DNA of 64,000 bases from VXMF01 sp965206775 (GTDB lineage Bacteria > Acidobacteriota > Terriglobia > Bryobacterales > UBA6623): contig CBDBKU010000002.1 of the NCBI GenBank assembly GCA_965206775.1, forward strand, positions 1,116,001 to 1,180,000, given 5' to 3'. Shown one piece after another: positions 34,090 to 43,715 of this stretch. A program made the translations under genes and the position numbers. Numbering within the stretch: the first letter of the stretch is position 1; every line of letters starts with the position of its first letter. Under the pieces are notes generated by a model that saw nothing but the letters and a program-made list of their open reading frames with translations, made no database searches and was not told where the DNA came from.

Positions 34090-35724
34090 CTATTGCGCTC
34101 GCAAAGTCGCCGTGTGGCCGTAGAGCCGGACCTTCGGATGTTCGACCACGGCTCGGTACTCCCAATCGCGCCTCGCGTCGGCCCGGCCAAGCACCGACGC
34201 GAACTTCCCGGGAGCCGTCATTGAGGACATCTTCCTTTCGACGGGCTTCCAGGAATCGTCGGGCTCGTACATTTCGGCGGTGCCCTTCCTGCGGCGGAAC
34301 TCGAAGCCCACGCGTACCGACGACGCGTCGCCCAGGCTCCGCAATTCAGCCTCCAGAACGGCGCCCCTAGCGCCCCATCCGGCACCCGGAAGCGTCTCCA
34401 CTTCGGGGGGCTGCAGACCGGGCGAGGCGTTCTCGATCTTGAGCACCACCGGATTCGGCCATCGCCGGTCGTTGTAGAGTCGCTGGGCTCGATAGGCGCG
34501 GATGCGCAGGCCCTCCGGGGTTTGCTCCCATTCCGTTCCCGGAGTGACGTCGGTCCGGTATTCGAGCACTTTGTCGTTCTGGCCCAGGATTCCGACCCGG
34601 GTGCTTTCTCCTGCGTTCACGGACTTCAACACGACTGTCTTCTGCGCGCCCCAGGCCCAGTCGGAAGCGGGAACGAATGCGTAAACCGTGCCCCCTGCCT
34701 TGGCTTTCGTGAACCAGATGTCGCCCTCGTTCGTGATCACCCAAGGCCGGACGGCCCCTACCGCCTCGGCGTTTACCATCGCCCACAGGGCCATTTCACG
34801 CATTCTGGCCTCTTGTTCGACCGGAATCTCGCCATTCGGCTTCGGCCCAATGTTCAGCAGGAAGTTCCCGCCTTTCGCGCGGGTCTCGATCCACGCTGCG
34901 ATCAGTTCGCTGCCCGACTTGTAGTGCTCGTTGGTGCCGCGGTACTGCCACTGCGTGCCCATCGTCATGTTGCCTTCCCAAGCCCCTTCCAAGGGAACGC
35001 CCGGGGTGTACTGCTCTGGCGTCTCGATCTCGCCCCTCGTGACGACGGTGTCGGGCGAGATTTTCCAGATCAGCTCCTTCATCTCGTCCACGATCTCGTC
35101 TCTCGGCACCGCTGCATTGGTCGGCGGGTCGAAGAACACGACGTCGATGCGGCCGTAGTTGGTCATCAGCTCCCGCTCCTGGTCAAGGTTCAGCTTGAGC
35201 AGGCCCGGATTGTTCGGGGGAAGGACCTCCGCCCGCAGCCGGCTGATCAGCGTCCCTTGCCGGTACAGGAAGTTGAAGTCGTCGGGCGAGAAGTACCATC
35301 CGACGGCGATTCCCTCGGCGCGAAAGGCGTCGGCGATTTCCTTGGCCGTGTCGCGCCCGAAGGGGGTGTTCATGATGTTGAAATCCGTCGTTGCGGTTTC
35401 GAACATGCAGAAGCCCGAATGGTGCTTCGCAGTGAAGACCACGTAGCGGAACCCCGCCAGCCTCGCCACCCGGGCCCATTCCCGCGGGTCGAACTCTTTC
35501 GGGTTGAAGCTGCGCGGCAGCTCCTCGACGTAGCGCTTGAGGTATGCTTCGTCGGCACCCACCATGGAATGGCTGATCACCGAGGTGATCTGGCTGTCGA
35601 GGCTCCAATGGATGAACAGGCCGAGGCCGAGATCCCGGAACCATTCAATGCGCTCGGGCTTGTTTGCGGCTGAGCCGTCGCCCGCGACGGCCAGCAGCAG
35701 GCAGGCCAGTACGATTCGCTTCAT
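34090..35724 (-). CDS. GH29 alpha-L-fucosidase, exported
   Basis: 544 residues from ATG 35724, with a signal peptide (MKRIVLACLLLAVAGDGSA). GH29 barrel blocks are present: DLGLGLFIHWSLDSQ, RYVVFTAKHHSGFCMFETATTD (His pair), VGWYFSPDDF and YGRIDVVFFDPP, in which the Asp is the probable nucleophile; then GGNFLLNIGPKPNGEIPVEQ. The C-terminal ~170 residues form an extra beta-sandwich-like region. It would release terminal L-fucose outside the cytoplasm. The GH88-like gene starts immediately after its stop. Confidence 0.92.
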   Translation of the reverse strand: MKRIVLACLLLAVAGDGSAANKPERIEWFRDLGLGLFIHWSLDSQITSVISHSMVGADEAYLKRYVEELPRSFNPKEFDPREWARVARLAGFRYVVFTAKHHSGFCMFETATTDFNIMNTPFGRDTAKEIADAFRAEGIAVGWYFSPDDFNFLYRQGTLISRLRAEVLPPNNPGLLKLNLDQERELMTNYGRIDVVFFDPPTNAAVPRDEIVDEMKELIWKISPDTVVTRGEIETPEQYTPGVPLEGAWEGNMTMGTQWQYRGTNEHYKSGSELIAAWIETRAKGGNFLLNIGPKPNGEIPVEQEARMREMALWAMVNAEAVGAVRPWVITNEGDIWFTKAKAGGTVYAFVPASDWAWGAQKTVVLKSVNAGESTRVGILGQNDKVLEYRTDVTPGTEWEQTPEGLRIRAYRAQRLYNDRRWPNPVVLKIENASPGLQPPEVETLPGAGWGARGAVLEAELRSLGDASSVRVGFEFRRRKGTAEMYEPDDSWKPVERKMSSMTAPGKFASVLGRADARRDWEYRAVVEHPKVRLYGHTATLRAQ

Positions 35725-35787
35725 AGTGGAGTTCTGGTATTGTGCCACACGGTCCGGACGGGCCAGCATCCGTGCCCGGCCGGGGCC

Positions 35788-37029
35788 TCAGCCGAGCATC
35801 GCAATTACCAGCCCGCTCCGAATCTTCGGCGAGAACCAAGTCGACTTCGGGGGCATCATTCGCCGCTGGCGGCAGACCGCCACGAACTGGTCCATGGCGA
35901 CCGGAGGCAGGGTCACGGCGAAAGCGTACTCGCCTGCGTCCACGCGATCGCGGAGGTAGCTGGCGTCGCGATTTCCCCCGACGAACGTCAGGCGCTCGTC
36001 GCGGGGATCGGCGATGGCGCAAATCTCCTCGAAGATCCGTCGCTGCACGATGGCGGCGTCGATTGACTCCGCGGCATTCGCCGGATCGAACGACTCCGGC
36101 CTTGGAGAGAGCTGGAGCCAGCAGCCGTCTGCATACAGCCCGACACAATGCCGCTCGACTGGCTGGTAGTCCGCCCGCCCGGCGGACCGGCTGACCTGGA
36201 ACGCCGCCGACAAGGCGACGCGCCAAGCGTCCTCTGACCGGGACCCGTCATGCACCAAGCGGTTGTAAGGGGCTAGGCCCATCCTGGATGCAGGGAAGAC
36301 CACCGCCAGGAATCCGTCGAGACCGAGCATTGCCGCCGCAGCGCTGCGATGGTTGCCGTCGGCGACGTAAGCGAATGGCTCCTCGCGGAGCGCACGTACC
36401 AGAGTCCTGCGCTCGCGCGATTCGGCGAGCAGCCAGATCCGATGGCGGCAGCCATCCTCGGCCGTGGCACCGAAATCGGGCGCCCGCCGGTCGGCGCACT
36501 TCTCGAGCAGTTCGGCGAATCTTCCGTCGGAGTCCTCGACAGCGTTGTTTACCGTGCCGACGATCGCTCCCGTCGCCCGGATTAGATCCGCCCGCCCGCG
36601 TGCCTTCTTCGGACGAACGCCTTCATTCCGTACGATGGAACCGTCCGGCGTCCGCTCCGTCAGGATGTCCTTGGCCGGCGCAAGCCCGCCGAGCCCGATC
36701 TGTCGGACCCCGGGCCGCTTCGGATCGGCGATTTCGTAGACGAACATGGCATCGCCAAGCTCTCGGGTGAGCGGGCCGTCGCGCAATTCGGCCATGCGAG
36801 CGCTGGCGGCTTGGAGCGCCTCGGGGGATCCCTCGGCCAGCATTCCGTCGAGCGACGCTGCGCACGCGTGGGGCATGGTAATGCGCAGGACGCTGTCCGG
36901 CTCCCGCCGGAGGAGGTCGAATATCTCACCGTCGCCCTGGAACTCGTCGTAGTTCGGGCTGGAGAGAGCTTGGGCGGCTTCAGAACCGACAGGTACCAGC
37001 GCGCGAGGGATCGGATTGAGCGTGACCAT
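35788..37029 (-). CDS. DUF1015 family protein
   Basis: 413 residues. DUF1015 proteins share a fold with free-serine kinases (SbnI/SerK-like) and some use ADP or ATP to phosphorylate serine, though most are uncharacterised. Matching text: YVADGNHRSAAAAMLG (the conserved IADGHHR-type motif), ILTERTPDGSIVRNEGVRPK, GTVNNAVEDSDG and FPASRMGLAPYNRLVHD. Length is normal for the family. It ends 64 nt from the fucosidase start and probably has its own promoter in the 162 nt divergent gap at 37030-37191. Confidence 0.85.
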   Translation of the reverse strand: MVTLNPIPRALVPVGSEAAQALSSPNYDEFQGDGEIFDLLRREPDSVLRITMPHACAASLDGMLAEGSPEALQAASARMAELRDGPLTRELGDAMFVYEIADPKRPGVRQIGLGGLAPAKDILTERTPDGSIVRNEGVRPKKARGRADLIRATGAIVGTVNNAVEDSDGRFAELLEKCADRRAPDFGATAEDGCRHRIWLLAESRERRTLVRALREEPFAYVADGNHRSAAAAMLGLDGFLAVVFPASRMGLAPYNRLVHDGSRSEDAWRVALSAAFQVSRSAGRADYQPVERHCVGLYADGCWLQLSPRPESFDPANAAESIDAAIVQRRIFEEICAIADPRDERLTFVGGNRDASYLRDRVDAGEYAFAVTLPPVAMDQFVAVCRQRRMMPPKSTWFSPKIRSGLVIAMLG

Positions 37030-37191
37030 GTGGGAGGCCCGCGACGTGCCGGGCGCCGCGGCTACTTCCAGCTTCTCCCGATGGAGGAGCTTCCCGCAAC
37101 TTCAGCCGCCCGCGTCCGCGCCCGGTGGCGGATGCGAAACCTCAGGACCGCTTGCTCGGTCTTATCATGGGGATTGACAGAGAGAAGCCCG

Positions 37192-37551
37192 ATGCATGCG
37201 AGAGATCTCCTGAAAGGAATACTGATTCTGGCGCTGGCGCTCCCGATGGGTTTTGCGCAGAAGAAGTCGCCCATCAACGGGACGTGGAACGTGAACGTTG
37301 GCGGGCAGACGTACCGGATCGAATTCGTCGAGGAGGACGGCGATGTCAGGGGGACAGTGACGCTGCCCAGCGGGGAGTCGACAGATGTCGAGTACGGGCT
37401 GGTCTTTGCCAAGGAACTGGAATTTTCCACGGTCGAGAACGGTGTCGAGTTCGAGTGGACGGGCGAGGTGAGCCGGAATTCCATCAAGGGCGAGCGCGTC
37501 AACCTCGACGACGAGACTTCTTTGCGGTTCGCTGGCAAGCGGGCTCGGTGA
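37192..37551 (+). CDS. Small exported beta-rich protein of unknown function
   Basis: 119 residues from ATG 37192. A signal peptide (MHARDLLKGILILALALPMGFA) precedes a compact beta-rich domain: INGTWNVNVGGQTYRIEFVE, GDVRGTVTLPSGESTDVEY, VENGVEFEWTGEV. The pattern is that of lipocalin-like or avidin-like small exported proteins that start with a GxW motif, but no family can be named. Convergent with mqnC (14 nt). Confidence 0.78.
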   Translation: MHARDLLKGILILALALPMGFAQKKSPINGTWNVNVGGQTYRIEFVEEDGDVRGTVTLPSGESTDVEYGLVFAKELEFSTVENGVEFEWTGEVSRNSIKGERVNLDDETSLRFAGKRAR

Positions 37552-37565
37552 GCGCGGCCCGGCGG

Positions 37566-38597
37566 TCAGTTCAGGTAGTACGTCCGGTACAGCGTGTCGC
37601 GCTGCTTCGGGATGAAGCCGGCTTCGCGGATCATCCTACGGAGATCCTCTTCTGTTGCCGAATGGCTAGCCCCGGCCTGGCGGACGACGTTTTCCTCGAG
37701 CATCACGCTCCCTACATCGTTGCCGCCGAAGCGCAACCCGAGCTGGCAGACCTTCAATCCCTGCGTCACCCATGATGTCTGGACATTGAGGAAATTGCGG
37801 AGGTAAAGACGCGAAATTGCCAGCGTGCGAAGGAACTCGCAGGCGGTCGTCTCTTCGGGCACTTTCTTGCCCAGCGCCGTGTTGTCTGGCTGGAACGGCC
37901 ACGGAATGAAGGCAGTGAAGCCGCCTGTCTGGTCTTGGAGCTGGCGCAGCGTCTCTAAGTGCCGCACGCGATGCTCTGCGGTCTCTCCGCAGCCGAACAT
38001 CATCGTCGCGGTCGTATGCATTCCGATACCATGCGCCGTGCGATGGACCTCGATCCAGTCTGCCGTGGTGCATTTCAGCCGTGCGATGCGGAATCGGACC
38101 TCGTCGTCGAGAATCTCCGCGCCCGCGCCGGGCATCGAATCCATGCCGGAATCGCGTAGCCGCAGGAGGGTGTCCCTGATCGTGAGCCCGCTGACTTCGG
38201 CTATGCAGAGAATCTCGGGTGCCGACAGGCAATGCAGCTGGATTTCGGGGAATCGTTCCTTGAGCCCGCTGAAGAGCGATTCGAAGTAGCCGATGTCGAG
38301 ATCGGGGTTGACCCCCCCTTGCATCAGGACCCCGGTCCCGCCGCAGTCCACGGTTTCCTGGATCTTCCCGGCGATCGTCTCGAACGGCAGGACATAGCCT
38401 TCCTCGTGCCCCATGGGTCGGTAGAAGGCGCAGAAGCTGCAGTACTCGGTGCACTCGTTCGTGTGATTGATGTTGCGGTCGATGATATAGCTCGCGATGC
38501 CGTGCGGGTGGAGCGATTCGCGGACTGCGTCCGCCTCCATCCCGATCCCGATCAGGTCGTCGCTTGCGAAGCAATCGAGCGCTTGGTCGTTCGTCAT
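37566..38597 (-). CDS. mqnC: Cyclic dehypoxanthinyl futalosine synthase
   Basis: 343 residues. Radical SAM enzyme that closes the spiro ring of dehypoxanthine futalosine in the alternative (futalosine) menaquinone pathway. The cluster motif is NECTEYCSFCAFYRP (CxxxCxxC) near residue 49-56; LMQGGVNPDLDIGYFESLF, HCLSAPEIL, MPGAGAEIL and FIPWPFQPDNT are usual for MqnC. It starts 11 nt after the mqnA stop, so the two are one operon. Confidence 0.95.
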   Translation of the reverse strand: MTNDQALDCFASDDLIGIGMEADAVRESLHPHGIASYIIDRNINHTNECTEYCSFCAFYRPMGHEEGYVLPFETIAGKIQETVDCGGTGVLMQGGVNPDLDIGYFESLFSGLKERFPEIQLHCLSAPEILCIAEVSGLTIRDTLLRLRDSGMDSMPGAGAEILDDEVRFRIARLKCTTADWIEVHRTAHGIGMHTTATMMFGCGETAEHRVRHLETLRQLQDQTGGFTAFIPWPFQPDNTALGKKVPEETTACEFLRTLAISRLYLRNFLNVQTSWVTQGLKVCQLGLRFGGNDVGSVMLEENVVRQAGASHSATEEDLRRMIREAGFIPKQRDTLYRTYYLN

Positions 38598-38608
38598 CGT
38601 CTCCCTGC

Positions 38609-39451
38609 CTACCTCGAAAGCGCAGGTTCGGGAAGGAACCGCATATCGATATCGCGGGCGGCTTCGGTCAAGCCCAACTCGGAAGCGAGCCGGAGGTACA
38701 CCCGCATGGCCTCGCGCTCGCGGTCGCCAATGTCGTAGCGCACGTACCGCGTGAGATATTCCCGGACGACGTGGGGCGCGAAGCCAAGCCTAGGGCTCTC
38801 CCCCCTCACGATCTCCTCGATCCGGCCCCGCCCGTAGTGCGCGGAATCGGCCAGGGCATCCGCCAGGCCTTCAGGATTGGCGAGGTTCTTGACGCCCCAC
38901 ACGGCGAAGACCATCGGCAGGCCGGTCATCTTCGTCCACTCCGCTCCGAGGTCATAGGTATGCACCGGCTGCCCGCTCCACTCGGTCATTTCGGTATCGA
39001 TCCTGAGCGCCGGGTCTCCGATCACGAGCGCGGCGTCCGCGACCTGCAGCATCTCGTCAAGCTTCGGGGGGTAGGGCCGGACCTGCGGCCTGATTCCGTG
39101 CATGTGCGCTGCCACGATCTGGGCGAGGACGATCGACGTGCGGGATCCGGTGTCGGCCGCGAACGATTCGATCGCGGCAAACGGCTTCTTGGACACGAGC
39201 ACGATGCTGCGGACAGGACCGTGGCTGGCTACGCCGACACCGGGAACCACCACAAGGTCGGGCTGCCTCGCGAGTTCGATGACGGGCACGAGTCCAACGT
39301 CAATCTCGCCGCGGCGGAGTCGGTCCGCGCACTCCGAGGGCAACGCGAAGCTGAGGTCGAAAATTCCGCATTGCGGGCCGTGCGACAAGCCCCAGACCAA
39401 CGGCGCCGTGTTCAAGTAGCTGACGGCGCAGACTCGAAGCTTGCCTGCCAT
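38609..39451 (-). CDS. mqnA: Chorismate dehydratase
   Basis: 280 residues. MqnA dehydrates chorismate to 3-enolpyruvylbenzoate, the first committed step of futalosine-type menaquinone synthesis. It has the periplasmic-binding-protein-like fold of the family: LRVCAVSYLNTAPLVWGL, FALPSECADRLRRGEIDVGLVPVIE, ALVIGDPALR and WTKMTGLPMVFAVWGVK. Genes for MqnB, MqnD and MqnE are not in the window. Confidence 0.95.
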   Translation of the reverse strand: MAGKLRVCAVSYLNTAPLVWGLSHGPQCGIFDLSFALPSECADRLRRGEIDVGLVPVIELARQPDLVVVPGVGVASHGPVRSIVLVSKKPFAAIESFAADTGSRTSIVLAQIVAAHMHGIRPQVRPYPPKLDEMLQVADAALVIGDPALRIDTEMTEWSGQPVHTYDLGAEWTKMTGLPMVFAVWGVKNLANPEGLADALADSAHYGRGRIEEIVRGESPRLGFAPHVVREYLTRYVRYDIGDREREAMRVYLRLASELGLTEAARDIDMRFLPEPALSR

Positions 39452-39567
39452 GACAGCGCTTCGATTGTAGCAAGGAGGCAGGGCGGGCCTCGCCCCGCGG
39501 CCGGCCGGGCTCGCGCCGGTAACCTGTAAGTGCGCGGTGCGCCATTCTTAGGTAAGGATTTCTTCGC

Positions 39568-40560
39568 ATGATTTCTCGGCTCGGCTCCCTGTTCCTGGGA
39601 GCGATTTTCTTTGTTGTCCCGTCGCTCCAAGCGGCGGACGGCTATACCATTCGGACACCTGTGCTGGGCTACGTCTTCGATCAGGAGGCGGGGTCGCTCC
39701 ACCGGCTCGACGGCATTCCCGGCGCGTCCTGGGTCGGGGAAGCGATCGACCTGGGGCTAGTTATCAAGCAGGTCTACATCGCTCCGACCCAGATGTTCGC
39801 GATCGCTCGCGACGATCAGGGCCGGACGCTGTTCGTGGACTTGGTGGCGGAGCCTCCGAAGGCTGTGGAGCTCGAAGGGGCGCTTGGCGAGACAACCGGC
39901 GCGATGATCAGCCCGATGGCCCGCCACGCGGCGCTCTATTCGACCGAGACCGGGCGAATCCAGCTGCTCGAAGGTCTGCCGGGCCTTCCGACAGTAGGAG
40001 AGACCGTTCAGCTCGACCAGGGGGTCGGCGCCTGGACCGCCTTCGCGATCAGCGACACGGGCGTGATCGCGGCGGCAGCGGCGAGGCCCGATGCCGGCTC
40101 GCTCTTCATGCTGAACGCCGGAAGCTCCGCCGTCCGGATAGCGGGGGTCCAGCGCGCCGGCGAAATCGCTTTCTTCGCGGGCAGCAACGATGCGGTCTTG
40201 ACAGACACAGCTGCCGACGAGATCGTCCTGTACCGGGACGTGGTCGCCCGCAGGCAATCCTCCGTGATCGCGTCGGCGAACGACGATGTGAAGAATCCTT
40301 TCGGAGCAAAGCCGACGGTTGACGGGCGTTTCGTGGCCGTGGGAATGCCTGGCGGCATCGCTTCGATTCCTCTATACGGAGGAGCCCCGGTCTTTGCTGA
40401 ATGCGCTTGCGCGGCGACGTCCCTGGCACCTCTCGCCGACGGGAATGTCTTCCGGCTGACCGAGGATATCCGCGAGCCGCTGCAGATCGCTCAGGTGGGA
40501 GCGGACCCGCGGGTGCTCTTCGTGCCGGCGCTTCAAGTCGAAGACGAAGCAACCCAGTAG
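39568..40560 (+). CDS. Exported protein of unknown function
   Basis: 330 residues with a signal peptide (MISRLGSLFLGAIFFVVPSLQA). The rest is regularly beta-rich and looks like irregular propeller blades: GYVFDQEAGSLHRLDGIPGA, MFAIARDDQGRTLFVDL, RHAALYSTETGRIQLLEGLP and DGRFVAVGMPGGIASIPLYG. I do not recognise a named family; WD-like or VCBS-like folds are possible. Divergent from mqnA (116 nt gap). Confidence 0.78.
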   Translation: MISRLGSLFLGAIFFVVPSLQAADGYTIRTPVLGYVFDQEAGSLHRLDGIPGASWVGEAIDLGLVIKQVYIAPTQMFAIARDDQGRTLFVDLVAEPPKAVELEGALGETTGAMISPMARHAALYSTETGRIQLLEGLPGLPTVGETVQLDQGVGAWTAFAISDTGVIAAAAARPDAGSLFMLNAGSSAVRIAGVQRAGEIAFFAGSNDAVLTDTAADEIVLYRDVVARRQSSVIASANDDVKNPFGAKPTVDGRFVAVGMPGGIASIPLYGGAPVFAECACAATSLAPLADGNVFRLTEDIREPLQIAQVGADPRVLFVPALQVEDEATQ

Positions 40561-40748
40561 CACCGATCCCGTTCGCCCGACAATTCCTGTTCAGGCCCGC
40601 GCAGCCCTGCGGCGCGACTTGTTCCTGCCTCAGCACTCCGCTTCGGGCATGGGTGCGGTCTGGACCCCGGGGAGCGCTGCGCTCTCCGGAACCGGGTTTC
40701 TCGCGTTGCTCGCCAGGGCCTTGACGGCTCGAATGTACACTGGGCCGA

Positions 40749-41534
40749 ATGGCCCACTACGAGAACCTCCTCAGCGAGCTTGACAATGGAATCGCGGTGC
40801 TGACTGTCAACCGCCCCGACAAGCTCAACGCGCTCAACGGGGCAACCGTCGGTTCGCTTGACCGATTCTTTCGGGACGCGGCTAAGAACGAAGAGACACG
40901 CGCGGTCATCGTCACCGGGGCCGGCGAGAGGAGCTTCGTCGCCGGCGCCGACATCGAGGAGGTGTCCGGCTTTACCGCCTTCGAAGGGCGGGCGTGGGGA
41001 TTGCGGGGGCAGGCGATGCTGCGACGCATCGAGGCCTTGGAGAAGCCCGTGATCGCCGCCATCAACGGCTACGCGCTCGGCGGCGGGCTCGAACTGGCTA
41101 TGGCGTGCCACATCAGGATCGCGTCGGCCCGCGCGAGGCTGGGCCAGCCGGAGCTCAAGCTTGGCATCGTCCCCGGATTCGGAGGCACCCAGCGCCTGCC
41201 CCGGCTTGTCGGCAAGGGGCGCGCCCTCGAGATGCTTCTTACTGGCGATCCGGTCGGCGCCGAGGAAGCTTGCGCCATGGGCTTGATCAATCGGGTCGTG
41301 GCACCGGAGTCGCTTCTCCCGGAGGCCATGGATCTGGCCGGTCGGATACTGCGCAACGGTCCGCTCGCGATCGCCCTGACGCTCCAGGCCGTCAACCGGG
41401 GGTGCGAGATGCCACTCGCCGAGGCTCTGGACTGGGAAGTCTCGCAGTACGCACTCAGTTGCGCGACGGAGGACGTGCGAGAGGGAACGCAGGCTTTCCT
41501 CGAGAAGCGCAAGCCGGCGTTCCAGGGACGCTAG
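40749..41534 (+). CDS. Enoyl-CoA hydratase/isomerase (crotonase family)
   Basis: 261 residues. Typical crotonase: LTVNRPDKLNALNG, VIVTGAGERSFVAGADIEEV (first oxyanion-hole block), GYALGGGLELAMACHIRIAS, ARLGQPELKLGIVPGFGGTQRLPR. The Glu pair for hydratase activity (one in AMACHIRI... GQPELKLG and one in the PGFGGT region) is compatible with hydration of 2-enoyl-CoA to 3-hydroxyacyl-CoA. No beta-oxidation partners adjacent, so the pathway is open. Convergent with the multihaem cytochrome (21 nt). Confidence 0.93.
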   Translation: MAHYENLLSELDNGIAVLTVNRPDKLNALNGATVGSLDRFFRDAAKNEETRAVIVTGAGERSFVAGADIEEVSGFTAFEGRAWGLRGQAMLRRIEALEKPVIAAINGYALGGGLELAMACHIRIASARARLGQPELKLGIVPGFGGTQRLPRLVGKGRALEMLLTGDPVGAEEACAMGLINRVVAPESLLPEAMDLAGRILRNGPLAIALTLQAVNRGCEMPLAEALDWEVSQYALSCATEDVREGTQAFLEKRKPAFQGR

Positions 41535-41555
41535 CCGACCGGCGGATTCGGGCGC

Positions 41556-43715
41556 CTACCAGTTCGCCAGCGAACGCGCTAGCCACGCGGTCGACTCGCT
41601 CTCGTGACACGCCAGGCAAGCGTTGGGGCTCTCCTCGCGGCCGAATTGCTCTGTCATGGCGGCGTCCGGGATATCGTCGATTCGATGGGTGCCGGCTAGG
41701 AACATCATGCTGTTCATGATCTTCGGCATGTGGCAGGCCGTGCACCGGCTGGCTTCCGAGTCCGCGGCGTGCCTCGTATGGGCCGGCACGTCCTCCGCGA
41801 GCGACTCGTGGCATTGCAGGCACATTCGATTCGGCTCGTCCCGGTGCTTGAGCGAGGTGGGATTGGCACCGCTATCTGCCGGGTGGGGATCGTGGCAATG
41901 CCCGCAGTGGGCCTCTCCCTGGCGGAAGCACTGGGTTCTCATGAACGCCTCCCCGATGAACGTCGTCTCGCGGAACCTGCCGTCCTTGTAGAAGGCGGTC
42001 CGGGAGTACTCCTCGTAAGGCCGCTGCCTCCGGCGGCTGAGGAACGGGTCCTGCTTCCCCGAGTAGTTGAGCTCCCCGAGCGGTCCGGTCTCTACGATGC
42101 CGGACTGCATGTGGCATTGCGAGCAGACATCGAGATACGCCCGATGGTCGAGTAGCCTGAAGCGCAATGGCGGGATGCCCGCCTTGGGCGTCTCGGACCG
42201 CCCGTCACGCATGGCAGCCTCGTGAGCCTGCGAGGGGCCGTGGCACATTTCGCAGTTAATGCCGGTTTCGCGGAACGTGATGCGTTCCGGGACGACCAGC
42301 GAACCCTCGGCCTGCACCTGGCTTGTGTGGCAGGGAGAGCAGTGTACCTGGTAGTTGGTCGACAATTTCATGCGATGGAAGTTCCGGACAAGCGAGCGCT
42401 CGGACGGGCCGTCGTCCAAGAGCTCCCAGAAGTTCACCCACTTGCCGTGTAGGACGTTGTACTGAATCGGCACGACATGGATCCGTCCGTTCGGCAGCCG
42501 AGTAGCGTAGGCCTGCTGCCACTTCGAGCCGATTGTGTAGTCCACCCGGAATCGCTTCGTGCCGCCGTCGGCAGGCAGCTCGAAGTAGTGCTGGCGGTCC
42601 TCCACGAGCATGCGGCTGAGGAGTTCCCCTGCGGGATCGCGAAACTCGACGTCCTGCTTGAAGTCACCGATCACGTTTTCGAACGCGTACGGTCGGAACA
42701 TCCGTGCCATGCCCGTCTTCGACCAGGCATCGAAAATCCCTTGGTGGCATTCGCGGCAGCCCTCGCTTCCCGCGTACACGCCAGGAGCGTCCCTTTTCGG
42801 TCGTGCGCGCCGTTCGCCGCCCTCTCTAGTCATTCGGAGCGGCCGAATCGCCGCTCGGAATTCCTGCAGGGATGCAGCCTCCGGTCCCAGTGCCCGGTGC
42901 GCGTCCCGGATCTTGGAAAGTGCGCGCCCTTGGATTGGCCCGGAGAGTCGGGCGGCCGCTTCGAATGCCGACAGCGCTTGGTCGCCGTTCCCGAGCTCCT
43001 CCTCGACGATTCCCAGGAGCATCAATGCGATGCCGTCCTCCCTGTTCAGCCGAATGGAGTTGCGGAGCGACTTCAGGGCCGGACCGAGCTGCGCGACTAG
43101 CTCTCCTGCCGGTGCCCGAAAGGCTCTGGTTGCCGCCACTCGTCCCAGCACGAAATACGCAGAAGCCTCCAGTTCCCGCGCGATCCGCTTCCACTCCGCT
43201 TCCGTGTAGAGCGAAGGCCGCCGGAATCTTCCGAGGTATTCCAGAGCGTCCAAGGCGCTGCGCTCGGCCTCGCCCAGGAGTCCCGCATGAACCTCGACAT
43301 TCGCCAGAGCGACAAGAAGGGTGCTGTTCTCGGGAAGCATCCGGATCGATTTCCTGCCATGCTCCAGGCCAGCTTGCAGGTCATCCAGCGCGATGCAGGC
43401 CTTGGCCGCCATCGAGTGCGCGAAGCTGACGAGCCAAGATTCCGGAAACCGCTTGAGAAAGTCCTCGGCCAGCGCTCGCTTCCTGGCGGGGTCCTCGGCT
43501 GCCTTCAAGGTTTCGAATGTCTCGCGCTCCTCGGGGTCTTCGATCTGGTCTATCAGCGTGCGCTTCGAGGGGTCGCCCGCGTATATGACGAGGTCGAGGT
43601 CCTGCGATCGGCAGGGGCTGGCCAGACACAGGCAAACAAGGGCCAGCACCAGGCAGGGCACCGCTGCGTGCTCGAAGGGCCCGGACGCCCCATGCCTGGC
43701 TGATGTGACTGTCAC
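41556..43715 (-). CDS. TPR-containing octahaem c-type cytochrome
   Basis: 719 residues with a signal peptide (hydrophobic VPCLVLALVCLCLASPC). Residues ~40-300 form TPR-like helices (LLGIVEEELGNGDQALSAFEAA). The C-terminal ~400 residues contain eight CxxCH haem sites in order: CRECH, CSPCH, CEMCH, CSQCH, CGHCH, CLQCH, CTACH and CLACH, with spacing like cytochrome c554/NrfA-related multihaem proteins (PSQAHEA after the third). Periplasmic or outer-surface electron carrier. Its ATG (43713-43715) overlaps the sulfatase stop (ATGA), so the two are translationally coupled. Confidence 0.9.
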   Translation of the reverse strand: MTVTSARHGASGPFEHAAVPCLVLALVCLCLASPCRSQDLDLVIYAGDPSKRTLIDQIEDPEERETFETLKAAEDPARKRALAEDFLKRFPESWLVSFAHSMAAKACIALDDLQAGLEHGRKSIRMLPENSTLLVALANVEVHAGLLGEAERSALDALEYLGRFRRPSLYTEAEWKRIARELEASAYFVLGRVAATRAFRAPAGELVAQLGPALKSLRNSIRLNREDGIALMLLGIVEEELGNGDQALSAFEAAARLSGPIQGRALSKIRDAHRALGPEAASLQEFRAAIRPLRMTREGGERRARPKRDAPGVYAGSEGCRECHQGIFDAWSKTGMARMFRPYAFENVIGDFKQDVEFRDPAGELLSRMLVEDRQHYFELPADGGTKRFRVDYTIGSKWQQAYATRLPNGRIHVVPIQYNVLHGKWVNFWELLDDGPSERSLVRNFHRMKLSTNYQVHCSPCHTSQVQAEGSLVVPERITFRETGINCEMCHGPSQAHEAAMRDGRSETPKAGIPPLRFRLLDHRAYLDVCSQCHMQSGIVETGPLGELNYSGKQDPFLSRRRQRPYEEYSRTAFYKDGRFRETTFIGEAFMRTQCFRQGEAHCGHCHDPHPADSGANPTSLKHRDEPNRMCLQCHESLAEDVPAHTRHAADSEASRCTACHMPKIMNSMMFLAGTHRIDDIPDAAMTEQFGREESPNACLACHESESTAWLARSLANW

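Noticed and set aside
34522..35673. Plus-strand frame of 383 codons opposite the fucosidase
   Set aside because: Composition (Arg, Val, Asp rich) and lack of motifs show it is the complement of the GH29 gene.
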